A model generated the notes under the pieces. The model had not been told where the DNA came from. It made no database searches and saw nothing but the letters and a program-made list of their open reading frames with translations. From the NCBI GenBank assembly GCA_025506515.1, contig CM046451.1, forward strand, positions 49,331,645 through 49,395,644: a stretch of 64,000 bases of DNA, read 5' to 3'. Below, in pieces: positions 32,475 to 43,928 of this stretch. The DNA is from Flaveria trinervia. Its lineage: Eukaryota > Streptophyta > Magnoliopsida > Asterales > Asteraceae. Numbering within the stretch: the stretch's first letter is position 1; each line of letters starts with the position of its first letter. The translations under genes were made by a program, and so were the position numbers.

Positions 32475-33261
32475 TGCAGGATCGTTCAAGGGCTTGAACA
32501 CAATTACAACACAACAACACAATGAGGAGATTAACTAAATCTTAATCAAACAGTGAACTAGGTAACCAAAGGTGATGCAGAGAACACAAGTTAAGCAAGA
32601 GACAGAACAAGAGAATATAGTTTTCAAGGTAGCAGTATATTGCTTTCTCAAGTTCTTTTACAAGTGTTACAAAAGCATATGGAAAGATACAAGAACTTGG
32701 AATACTTATACTACAACCTACAGCCGGCTATACTATGAAAGCCAGCTGGATACAATTGACTAGACACTAACAAAATCAATTGTAGGATCAAAAGGCATAT
32801 CTGCCTTTTGACCTTGTGACTATGACATGCCAGCTCACATCCTATATACAAAAAAAGGATAAAGTACATAAAGTAGAAAGTCTCAGACACAAGACCTCAA
32901 TGTACAGTTACCAAAAGCATGGACCTTTTCACCAACTCTTGTAAGTTGGTGGCTTATCAGAGACGCAGCGGAAAAGGTGCTTTATGGAACAGTACATCAG
33001 ATAAAGCATGTGTACTAAAAGTCTTCGGAAGAAATCTGTCTTCATAGGTTGAAGCTTCGGAAGACTTTGTCTCTTCAAGCTTCGGAAGACTTCATGTTAG
33101 GCTTCGGAAGATATTGGTCTTGGCTTCGGAAGAAATTACACTTAGAGTATTTTCTAATGCTTTGTGTAATTCTTCCGAAGCATTCTTCACTTCAGTACTT
33201 AGTGCATGTTGCTAAACACTTAGGCAGTTTTGGGTTGCATCAGACTTCAGGAATCCTTACA
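32475..33261 (-). repeat. 3' LTR of copia E
   Basis: Bounded by TGCAGGATCG and ATCCTTACA. Near 33010-33190 it contains seven or more copies of the CTTCGGAAG / CTTCCGAAG motif. It is nearly identical to 43929-44714. Confidence 0.95.
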
Positions 33262-33275
33262 AACTCCCCCTAGGC
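33262..33275 (-). other. Polypurine tract of copia E
   Basis: The minus strand reads CCTAGGGGGAGTT directly before the 3' LTR, the same GGGGGAGTT form as in B and C. Confidence 0.9.
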
Positions 33276-33303
33276 TGATGCTACCAAAACACCTAGAAGA
33301 TCT

Positions 33304-36300
33304 TTAAATGTTTGTAGTCTTCAGAATAATCAATACCATCCCTTTCTTCATTTGATGGTCAGGATCATCAAGACTCTCATAGTATCTTCTCATTTCAAAG
33401 AGATCATGCAGAGGTAAGTTGATTATGTCTTGCCATGAGTAGACATTTTCAACACCTTGATCTCTGATAACATTCCATCTTTCTGGATTGGTAGAGTAAG
33501 TCCAGGATAAGATGGGTGTCTCGGTTGCTAGAGGAGCCACTTGCATAGGAGTTGATTGGGCTGCCTCATCATGCACTTCCTCAGGTTGATCTGATTCACC
33601 CTGGGGAGTAGAGGTTGATGACTTTGGCTTCTTCTTTTTAGTCTTTGGTTTGGAGGCCATTTTCTTCTTCCTCTTTAATGTCTTTAACTGAGAAGACTGG
33701 TCTGCAGCACCATGTTGATCATCAGTGTCTTTCTCAGTTGGGTGTTCCTCCCTCACAGGTTCAGAAGGAGAGGGAGTTTGACCCTGTCTTGGATCAGAAG
33801 ATGAAGTTTGCTGAGGCTCAGCTGGAGGTTCTGGTTCAGGTGTCTCTGGTTGTTCAAACTTGACCTCCACTTCAGGTGGGACTTGACTTGGAAGAGTGCA
33901 AGTCAATGAGTTCACCACTTTTAATCTTCTGCTTGATTACCCTTATATGCTCATCCATTGTAGATAGAGACATGGGACCAAGTCTCCTTCCGGAGAATCC
34001 ATATGACTTCAAGAAGCTCATCATTCTTTGTCTGTCAGCAGACTTCTTTGCATTCTTTTGAATGATGTTCTTGACTTTGCAGCTTCTTCCCTTAGCTTCC
34101 TTTTGGTTGTTTTTCTTTCTTTGACTAACTCAAGCTCAAGTTGCTTTAAGTACTCGAACTCAATGAAGTCATAGGACAGGGGAAAAGTGTATTTGCCTGA
34201 TAGAAGCCTGTGGCACTCAGGTAGTTTATCATTTTGATTCTATCTTCTTCTTTATCTACCTGAGGTTCTTGTGGAGCCACATCTTCCTGTGCAGGACTTT
34301 CTTGAACTGGAGAGAGAGTGGGAGTATGCTTGTGAAGTCTTTTCTGTCTCCTCTCCTCTTTGAATTGGAGAAGTAACCTTGCATCCTCTTTCTCCTTAAT
34401 CTCTCTTGACACTTCCATGTCAGCCAGTTCATTCAATTCTTCTAAGGGGAGGGAGATGATTTCATCAACATCATAGTTCCTGGTCTGTAAGTAATTAATC
34501 CTGACTGCCCTTTGTTCATCATTTTGAGTATTTGGTCTGGGGGCAGCCCTGATTGCAGCTTGCATGAATTTTGATGACCCAGAAGAACTTTCTCCCCTTA
34601 GCCTCCTTTTCCTCTCTCTCTCTTCCTCCTCAATTTCCTCAGGAGTCATTATCCTTTTCCCTTGTCACCAACAGACCTTTGTGACTCAGGTGGATTGAGG
34701 CTTGGCCTTCATTGCTTGGTGTAGCTTCCATGCTCTGGCCAGAGAGAGGCTGAGAAACACCTTCACCAGCAGGTGTCTCAGATGGAGTTTGGACCTCTGC
34801 AGCAGTTGTTGATGGTGAGACAAGGGTCTCAGGTTCTGCCACTGGGCCTTCAGCCAAGGTTCCCCTATGAAGCTAATCTTAGGGTCCACCTCAACATCCA
34901 GTTGACCGATGACATTGCCTGATTGCCTAAGTCTCCTTCTTAGAGAGAACTCTGCAAGGATCCTGTCTTGGATTCTTTGAGCCAGCCTGTCAGCTTGTCT
35001 AGATTTGCTTGGATTGACAAGTGGCATGTTGACTAAATCCAGTCCTTCATAGAAGCTCAGGCTTTGGAACTGAAAGACTTCTTGTTGACCTTGAACTCTG
35101 TGAAGTATGAGGGCTCTTCTGTCATCATCATACCTCCATCTGATAATGTAGTTGCCAGTTCCATGTGGTGGAGATGAGACAGCCCTTGGTATACCTTCCT
35201 CAAGAGACTCCTGATGAGAGAGTCTATAGAGTCCACATTAATGTGAACTTGAGGAAGTTGCTGAGAATGCACAACAGCAAGTGAGGATGGTGAGTCCTCT
35301 ATGTCCATTCTCTTTGAAGAACTCCCAGGTTCTGTGGTTGTGATAACATTCTCCCCTTTTTGGTAGCATCACCCACTTGCATAGGTGAGCTGGAGGATAA
35401 ATCAATCACTTCCACAGGTTCTTGTGTTCCTGGTTGAGCTCTCCTTAAAGGTCTCCCAGCTAGTTTTTCCTGCAGATATGAAATCTGGAGTTGCTGATCA
35501 TTGACCCTGTTTTGCAGGGTAGTCACCTGAGATTCCAAGTGACTAACCTTAGAGACTAGATAGGTACATGTTTGTGACAATTGTTGTACCTTTAGTCTCA
35601 AATTCCCCTCATCTTCATCAGAAGAATCACTGGGGGATGAGAGGATTGGACCAAAGTCCCTTCTCTCACCACCAGCTTGAGTGTCTTGGCTGCTGGTTTT
35701 CCTCTGCTCACTGGCAACCTCAGTTAAGATGCCAGGGCTGAGTTGCCATGGTTGAGGTCTTAATGATGTAATCACTTTCAAAAGTGGGAGCCTCTTCCAT
35801 ATGGACATCCTGAACAGGTTCAGATGTGTCCACCTCAGTAATAGGTGACTGATGAGGGATAGACTGAGGAGAGTCAGAGGTACTCATCTCTCTTTGAGTA
35901 GGGGAGGAGAAGAGAGACTCATGGTACTCACTGAATCCTAAGTCTTCATCAGTGTAAAAGGATAGGTTGGAATTGGTTGGTTTAGATCCAAAGGGTGGGA
36001 TGGTAGCTATCCCCTGAAGGTTGTTCACTTGAGTGTTGAGACTCAGAGTGAAGGCTTACAGTTGTTTGGCTAATGAGCTCATCAGGTTGAGCTTGAGGAA
36101 CCTCAGCCCTGATAGGTAAAGTAATGGGAGTGGTTTGCTCCTCAGGAGAAGTGGGAGCTCTGGAATCTACTTCTTCCTGTAAGGTTGAGTATTTGGGGGC
36201 CTGCACAGACTCAATAGCCTGAGCAGGGGTTCGTTGGGATTTTCTTTTGTAGGTGATGAATATTGGAGGTTGTGAAGAGGGTAGGAGAGCAGTAGGTGTG

Positions 36301-37116
36301 GGTTCAACACTAGCTTGGACTGCTATGTTGTCACCTTGAGCAATGAGCTCTAACATTTTTGGGACTAGGGCTGTTTCTACCCCTGAGAAGCCTACAGTTG
36401 GCTTCTTCATAATTTTAAAGATGCCGGGCTTCATCTGTCCCAGTTTAAGAATATTGCCTGTTTCCCTCAACTGTGAGCCCAGTTCACAGTTAAGAATGTG
36501 TTGAACATATCTAGGAAACATGTAATATTCTAAGGAGTCTAAGTTTGCAAGTAAATTAGTATACAAATTGTGAATACCTGAACTTGACCCCCTGAACCAT
36601 CCATGAACTATAAAGGAGAGATCCTCAGGAATCTGGTCCCATCCACCATGCTTGTTTGATAAGCTGTGGATAACCACATGGAGCAGGTATTTCCACTGGG
36701 ATGAGACCTTCCCTTTCCTGAAGGTCTTTACAGAGAAATCTCCTTCATAGCCCATCTGCTCGAAGGAATGATTAACCGCTTCTTTTGGAAAGAACACTTC
36801 ACCTGCTTCATCATCCAGCTGAAGATGTCGATTGATGATGGCCGGAGTGATGAAAATTGTTCTTCCCTGCACTGTGGCAGACAGTGCCTTCTCCCCATCC
36901 ATAATGACCTCTTGGCAGGTCTTCCAGAATTCAAGCATGATCCTCATATAGAGGAGGATCAATGGTTAGGGAGGTGAAGTAGTGAGACAAAGACAAGAAA
37001 CGGCAAACCTCTGAGAAATGAGGATCTTTGTCAGAGCATAACAGAGCAACCTGATTGTGTTGTCTGTGTAGCTGCATGGCAAAGTGAGGATCATTTCTGT
37101 GTGGAAGGTCAGCCAT
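33304..37116 (-). pseudogene. Copia E additional ORF (aORF), about 1,270 codons, frameshifted
   Basis: It starts at 37116 (MADLPHRNDPHFAMQLHRQ). After a frameshift near 36935 a long open block (36962-35982) holds the conserved aORF core: ITPAIINRHLQLDDEAG, FEQMGYEGDFSV, WKYLLHVVIHSLSNKHGGWD, MFPRYVQHIL. Ser/Thr/Pro/Gln-rich acidic regions (36300-35700), a coiled coil around 35560-35450 and a Lys/Arg/Glu-rich stretch (34600-34300) follow. The C-terminal part has the repeated motif DVDEIISLPLEEL (about 34485) and SWQDIINLPLHDL (about 33450), and it ends at 33304, 43 bp before the LTR. I find no catalytic signature or membrane segment. Small frameshifts may be assembly errors. Function is unknown. 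Confidence 0.75.
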
Positions 37117-37339
37117 TGTGAGGTAGCTCAGAGATGAAGAGAAAAGAATGGGAAGTAAATTTCAGAGAGAAAGCTTGGGTTTTAGGTATGGAAGAAAAGC
37201 AGATGATAGAAGAGGGGGGAAACCGTTGGGTTTATGAGAGAAAAGGATTTCAGATAAAGTTTAATGAAAGAGGATAAACTTTGAAATCCGTATGTCGGTC
37301 CCACCTCTGAAAAAGTAGTTTACCTTTTTGCTCAAAAAG

Positions 37340-37700
37340 TAGTTTTCTTGGAGTTCGAAAAGCTTCCGAAAGTAATTTGTCTTCGGAAGTTTGATTGAAA
37401 AAGCTTCCGAAGCTAAAGTGACTTCGGAAGAATTTTCCTGAGAGTCTTAAAGATTTATGCTTCGGAAGAGAAATAAACTTTTGGATGCTTTGTATAAGAA
37501 TGAACAAAGCTTCCGAAAGTAATTTTTGCTTCGGAAGGAAAAAGTCCTTAAAATGAATAAGTGTCTAAGTTGAGAATTTTAAGCTTCGGAAGATAAAGTT
37601 TGACTTCTTCCGAAGGTAAAATTTCTTAGACAGTCATTTATTTTGAAGACATATTTTTCTTCCGAAGGTAAAATGTTATCTTCCGAAGTGTCAGAAAATT
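37340..37700 (-). repeat. CTTCGGAAG palindrome field between pol and aORF of copia E
   Basis: At least ten copies of CTTCCGAAG or CTTCGGAAG occur within 360 bp, often as facing pairs, in an AT-rich context with no ORF. The same motif fills E's LTRs and also appears inside its gag coding region near 41360-41510. Confidence 0.9.
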
Positions 37701-37836
37701 TTCAAGAATTCAAGGAAAGTCTTCAAAAAAGAGTTTTTCATTCAAAGAAAACGTGAGCTTATGAAAGTGATGAACTAGACAACTTAGGACACACATATTT
37801 TAAGAAGAAATAATTAGAATTAGTTTTAAGAAAAAA

Positions 37837-40800
37837 CTACTCAAAGTTGATCATCCCAATAGCTGATATCAAATACTTAAATCTCTGTTCATCAAAAGCC
37901 TTTGTGAACAGATCAGCATATTGTTCATCTGTGTGAACTTTGACTAGTTTAATTAACCCCTTTTCATAGTTATCTCTTATTAATGATACCTGATGTTGAT
38001 GTGTTTGGTCCTTGAGTGCTGCACAGGATTCTCAGTGATAGAGATAGCACTGTTGTTGTCTATGTGGATAGGAGTCTCTTTGAAGTTAAATCCGTAGTCT
38101 AGCATCTGATTTTGAATCCAAAGCACTTGAGCACAGCAGCTTGCAGCAGCAATGTATTCAGCCTCAGCAGTTGATGCAGACACACAGGTTTGTTTCTTGC
38201 ATTGCCATGAGACAACCCTTCCACCAAGGAATTGACATCCCCCAGATGTAGACTTTGCAGTCATGTTGCAACCACCATAATCACTGTCTGTATAGGCATA
38301 CAGATTGAAATTAGAATTCTTTGGATACCATAAACAAGTGTTGAGGCACCTTTGAGGTATCTTAAAATCCTTTTCACAGTGATTAAGTGAGACATCTTAG
38401 GATTAGCTTGATATCTTGCACAAATACATGTAGCAAACATGATATCAGGCCTGCTAGCTGTAAGATACATAAGAGACCCAATATAGCCCTGTATAAGTGC
38501 TCATCTACACACTCCCCTCAAGATCTGGACCAAGAGAGTGGTTTTTGGCTATGGGTGTCTTAGCAGTCTTACAATCAGTCATGTTGAACCTCTTGAGTAT
38601 ATCTTGAATATACTTTGACTGACTTATGAAAATGCCATCTTCAACCTGCTTCACTTGAATTCCTAGAAAGAAATTAAGTTCTCCCATTGAACTCATTTCA
38701 AATCTATCTTTCATCAGCTTTTCAAAGTCTTTGCAGAGCCTTGAATTGGTTGAGCCAAAGATGATGTCATCCACATATACTTGAACTAGCAGAATGTCAT
38801 TTCCTTGTCCTTTGATGAAGAGAGTTCCATCTATAGTACCTCTCCTGTAACCATGTTTACAGAGATACTCAGACAGTGTCTCATACCACTTCCTGGGTGC
38901 CTGATGCAGCCCTAGAGAGCTTTGTCAAGCTTGCAGACATAATCAGGATGATCAGGATCTACAAAACCAGGTGGTTGTTTGACATAAACCTCCTCATCAA
39001 TCACTCCATATAGGAAGGCACACTTTACATCAAGTTGGTAGACCTTGAAGTTCTTGGATGCAGCAAATGCCAGGAATATCCTAACAGCTTCTATCTAGCT
39101 ACAGGAGCAAAGACATCAGTGTAGTCAATCCCTTCTTCTTGTGTGTATCCTTGAACAACTAGTCTAGCCTTGTTCTTGATAATGATTCCTCTATCATCCT
39201 TTTTATTCCTAAAAACCCATTTGGTTCCAATGGTAGTCTTCCCATGAGGAAGAGGACAGAGGTTCCAAACTTTCTGTCTTTTGAATTGAAGCAACTCTTG
39301 TTGCATAGCTTCAACCCAACTTCCATCCTTTAGAGCCTCCTCAACTTTCTTTGGCTCTAACTGGGATAGAAAACAAGAGTGAAGACAAACATTTGCTTCA
39401 TGGGTTTGCCCTCTTGTCTTTACCCCGGAGATAACATCTCCAATGATGTTTGTAGTAGGATGAGACTTGTGGATCCTTAGCTGAGGGATCACAGCAAGTT
39501 GCTGAGATAGATCCAAATTTGAGAAATTTAGATCTGGTCTTGAAGATTGATCCTCCACATTATCACACTTATCAAGATTAACTTGATCCAATGAGTGTGT
39601 GACATCATTGATGTTATCATCTATGGTATAGTTATTAGCATCAAGAGATTCTTGATCACTTTCACCATCACCATTGTTATCTTCTGCAATTGAGATGTCT
39701 TTATCTGGTTGAGAGGCCTCTGAACTGGAATTTGAAGGCATGCCAGATGTTTCAGCTGGATTTATCATTGTTGTGCTGATAGAAACCTCATTTGCCGAAG
39801 TAGTTCCAACTGGAGCTGAAGGTCTTCCAAGCTCAAATCTTGGATCAGGATCACCTGTATTTAAATTTTCTGCAGATCCTGAAACATGCTCACAAGATTT
39901 ATTAAAACAGTTGGTAACTAAATCAAGATCAAATAGCCAATCCGGACCAGAACCAGCCCACTGGGAGTGTGCTCATTGAAAGTCACATTGGCTGACTCCT
40001 CAATGATTCTAGTTCTGAGATTGTATACTCTATAAGCTTTAGCTTGAGAAGAGTATCCAATGAAGTGTCCATCGTCTGATTTCTCAGCAAACTTGGCAAC
40101 TTGATCTTTGGTATTCAAGATGGTGCAGGGACATCCAAATGACCTGAGAAAGCCAATGAAAGGTTCCTCTTGTGCCAAAGTTCATAAGGAGTCTTACCAT
40201 GTGTCTTAACTACTAAACTCTGTTTTTGCACATAGCCAGGATTTGGTTTTGACCTTGTGATCACATTGATTCGGTGTCTTGATCACATCTTATGGTTTTG
40301 ACCTTGTGATCACATTGATTCTCAATCTTTAAGATGAAATTCTTTAGAATCTCAGGAGTCTCATCTTTAGTTCTAAGAAAGAAAACCCAAGTGAATCTTG
40401 TAAAATCATCTGTGATCACTAGACAGTATAAGGTCCTTCCTAAACTCATTACACTGGTGGGGCCAAAGAGATCCATATGTAATAAGTGTAGGGGAGTAGT
40501 GATGGAGTTCTTTTCCTTAGGCTTGTGAGATACCTTGTGTTGCTTCCCTTTCAGGCATGCAACACAATGATCATCACTTGTAAACTCTTTCTTTGGCATT
40601 CCAGTTACCAGATCATGTTTAATTAATTTATTCATATTCTTAAAGTTTACATGGCACATTCTTTTATGCCATAGGAAAGACTCATCACTATTTGCTTTAG
40701 ATAGAAAGCATGAAACTTCTCCAGAGGGAGATGTTTCTTGCAAATCCATCTTGTACATGTTCCCTTTCCTGGGGGCTCTGAGCAGAATATGCTCATGAGG

Positions 40801-41109
40801 AATGACCACTCCAGGTTTGAGAACAATGCACTCATGCTCAGTGAAGAGCATGTTATGACTCTGATCACAAAATTGAGATACACTCAGAAGATTGTACCCA
40901 AGCTCCTTAACAAAATTTACCTTCTCAATGCTGAGCTTACCATTTGTGACCTTGCCCCTTCCATAAATGTAACCACCTTCATTTCCTCCAAAAGCAACTG
41001 GTCCTCCATCAATTCTCTCAAAATTATGAAGTAAAGACCTATCGCCTGTCATGTGCCTGGAACAGCCACTGTCAATTATCCAGACATTCTTGTTTGTCTT
41101 GAGCTGTTC
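37837..41109 (-). pseudogene. pol: Copia E pol (protease, integrase with deletion, RT, RNase H)
   Basis: The protease WIIDSGCSRHMTG starts at 41082. The same open block (to 40261) contains the pre-integrase domain (LWHKRMCHVNFKNM, CVACLKGKQHK) and the first part of the integrase core (LLHMDLFGPTSV). The second Asp region is damaged (CDQDTESM) and the segment with the third catalytic residue is deleted. A 28-bp repeat (40245-40272, 40294-40321) marks the join. RT starts in the block 39768-39091 (KARLVVQGYTQEEGIDY), YVDD is at 38766-38777, and RNase H (SGGCQFLGGRVVSWQ; TAEAEYIAAASC) is at 38260-37980. The end is AIGMINFE with its stop at 37837-37839. RT and RNase H residues are kept; frameshifts are scattered. 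Confidence 0.9.
40245..40321 (+). repeat. 28-bp direct repeat at the integrase deletion of copia E
   Basis: Two identical 28-bp copies containing TTGACCTTGTGATCACATTG start 49 bp apart. They occupy the place where roughly 350-400 bp of integrase core is missing compared with C. This suggests template switching or end joining with a filler copy. Confidence 0.85.
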
Positions 41110-42551
41110 CTGCACAAAGAAAATGATTAGTTACATTTGGAAACCCAAGCCTTACTTGTCTTGGGTTCAGTAAGTGTAATAGAAGGTAATGCAACAGTAA
41201 TAGATCCTATGGTTGTACAGAGGGGATCTTCGGCTGTTGTTGATGGAGAAACCTCAGTCATTTGGTCTTTCTTAGACTTCCACACCACCTTTGGAGTCTG
41301 GACTTGACCTTCAAAACCTTAGAAGCTTTTGGAGCTTCACAAGTTTTAATGACTGATACTTCGGAAGAATCTACAGTCACTGCAGTAGACTTTAGTACTT
41401 CGGAAGAACTCCTTTCTTCCGAGACCAACTTTGCTTCCGAAGGTAATTTTCCATTTACCTTCTTCTTTGATTTGGAGCTTCCGAAGGAAACAGACTTTCC
41501 TTCCGAAGCTTGAGACTTCTTGAGATTCTTTGAAGTCTTTGTATTGGTCATGTGGATAGTACTTTTAGGATTGTATGGACAATCCTTGGCAATATGAGAA
41601 GTACTTTCACACATAACACACAGCATTTTCTTCTTCAAAGAAATCTCCTTTTGAGAGCAAGACTGGCCTTGGTCACATCCCTTTTTCACCTTCATCTTGG
41701 TATTCAGATACAGTTTCCTTGGGCTGTGAACTGTTCTTGGAATTTGATGGTCCAGGCTGTGCAGCAGTGGTACACAGCAGCTCAGTCTTCTTCTTTGTAC
41801 TGAGATGATTTGAACATGAACCAGAACTTTTAGATAAGGCTTTGGTGGATGTCTTCAGTCCTTATTGCTTTGAAGCCTGCAGAGAAACACTTGTTTCTGC
41901 TTAGCATCAAAGGTAGCCTTGATTTCTTGAGCCTTCTTTGCTTTCCTTTTTCCTGCTCTTCCTGATCAGGTTCTTTCTCTTGGACTTGGTCATCACAGTT
42001 ATTTCTTCTCCTCAGAAGGATAGTGGCCCTTGGAGGAATCCTCTTCTTCACTCTTCTCAGAGGGATTCCTCACTATCACTTCTTCATCATCCTCACTTAC
42101 TGGATCTATGAGAGGAAGCTCATCTTCACAAGTTCCACACCTAGGAGATCTTACAGACAAGATTGTGTGTGGAGGCTATCTCATTTGATCCCAGTCCCTG
42201 TCTATTTTGATAACAAACCTTATTGTGTAGGGATGAGGATATCATGTTCTTGAAGGTCTCTTCTTCAAGAACACTTTTCTCTGCCAGGGCTTTGCTGATC
42301 ACAAGCTCAGCCTGGCACTTAGTCAACTTAGTGATGAGATCTTGGATCTGAGTTCTAAAATCTGTTGTTCATGTTTTAGTACTGAAATAGTTTTCTCCAG
42401 TTCTTCTATCTTTAACTTGTAATCATTTTCAGTTTTCTAAAGTCAGATTTCAATATGTTAATGACTCAAGATCAGATCTCATCTCTAGGTTGTAGGACCT
42501 GTATCTATTTACTTTAGCAATGCATTCAGGGGAGCAAAGATGTTCTAATAC
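41110..42551 (-). other. Predicted intron across the copia E gag-pol junction
   Basis: On the minus strand the donor is GCCAAG/GTATTA (exon ends 42552, GT starts 42551) and the acceptor is ACTAATCATTTTCTTTGTGCAG/GA (AG ends at 41110). The CTAAT is a consensus branch point 16-20 nt upstream, followed by a T-rich tract. Both sites are phase 0. The downstream exon is open for 27 nt to the protease Trp. The Gag stop TAA (41129-41127) is 17 nt before the acceptor end. Length is 1442 nt. Use of the site is inferred. Confidence 0.45.
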
Positions 42552-43845
42552 CTTGGCTTCATCATGATCAGCCATCAATGCTTGGTTTGGAGAAGCATCC
42601 TCCACCTGAAAACTCCAGTCAAATCCTCCCTCTTCAACAGCAACCGCAGCATGTTGCTTTGTCTTCTCAGCCTGAGGGTATTGTTGGTGAAGTTTGGTCT
42701 GAGTTGTGTTTGACCCCCATTTGCTCTGGGTGCCTTACACTCCCTGGCGAAGTGACCCATAAGGTTACAATTGTAACACTTAACTTTGCTTTTATCCAGG
42801 CCAAACTTTCCACTGGTAGCATTGCTTGGAAATTTTCTTCCTGTCCTCTTGTAGAACTTCTTGGCTCTGTGAGTGAGAAGAGCCATCTGCTGAACTATCT
42901 CCATGTATTCCAGGTCATCTGGATGGATACAGTCTAGATCTTCAAGAGTGAAGAGATAATTTCCACAGCTTTCATCTGCAGACACAAAGGCTTGTGAAGA
43001 ACTTGTCTCTTGGAATGGACTTCCTTGAGTAAAGTTCTCCCTTGGTGTCTCCGGGAAGGTGATGAAAGGACCCTTTTGTGAGTTGTCAGGGTAGCATAGG
43101 AGATGATGTTGGGGTTCTATGCTGTCCCTTTCACCACATGAAGGGCTGAACCCATTTGATTGTTAGAGTTGCCAGATGAACCTTGTAAGTTCATCTCCAT
43201 CTGGTATCCACTGAGAATCCCATATAACTCTGTCAGAGTAAGAGTTTTAAGGTTCTCAGTCCTCTTGATTACCACACAGTAGTGTGTCCATTGCCTAGGA
43301 AGTGAGGACATGAACTTCCTTACAATGTCTCTGTTCTCAAGAGGAACTCCTCCATCCACAAGGGTATCCACAATCTCAACATACCTGAAGTATTGTTGGG
43401 TCATGGTTTCACCTGTTTTAAAGGTGAAATTTTCAAACTGCTGCTTCAGAAGATCTTTCTTGTTCTCCTTGGCTTCAGAGGAGCCTTCATACATCAGCTT
43501 CAGTGCATCCCACAGCTGTTTAGCTGTCTTGCACTTCTTAAAACCTCTGTACACAGAGTTTGGAATAGCAGTCTGAAGAGCAGTCATGGCCTTCCTGTCA
43601 ATCTCTACTCTTTTCCTATCTTCATCTGAGTAGTTGGCCACATCTTTAGGAATCATACCAGCACCGGTAGCAGAGGGGGTGCTAGGTATGAAAGGTCCAT
43701 ATTCAACAGATTCCCACATTCTTGAGTCAAGAGACCTGATGAAGCCTTCCATCCTCATGCACCAGGTGTCGAAGTCATCAAGAGTGATCAATGGGGATTT
43801 GTTCATGGTTCCAGTCTCCATATCAGTCTTTGAGATGGAAGCCAT
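41127..43845 (-). pseudogene. gag: Copia E gag, frameshifted
   Basis: The first 243 codons are open (43845-43117): MASISKTDMETGTMNKSP, then a UBN2-type core with SVYRGFKKCKTAKQLWDALK, ETMTQQYFRYVEIVDTL and MSSLPRQWTHY. After a frameshift, the first CCHC knuckle CYNCNLMGHFAREC is at 42778-42737. The HLCSPEC segment and a coiled coil follow (42540-42150), then a second CCHC at 41620-41579 (CVMCESTSHIAKDC) in a Ser/Lys-rich region that also encodes CTTCGGAAG repeats. The end is KTSKAWVSKCN with stop at 41129-41127. Pol is in the -1 frame relative to this end. Confidence 0.87.
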
Positions 43846-43914
43846 TTGAAAAGTTTAGTTTTTGTGTGTGTGAGGGATCTTAAGATGGTTAGATCTTATA
43901 TCACGAGCCTGAGA

Positions 43915-43926
43915 GCTCTGATACCA
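43915..43926 (-). other. Primer binding site of copia E (tRNA-iMet)
   Basis: The minus strand reads TGGTATCAGAGC two bases after the LTR end. Confidence 0.95.
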
Positions 43927-43928
43927 AT

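Noticed and set aside
36728..36977. Short open frames on both strands overlapping the aORF of E
   Set aside because: They are alternative-frame shadows of the 36962-35982 block, with no distinct domain or start context.
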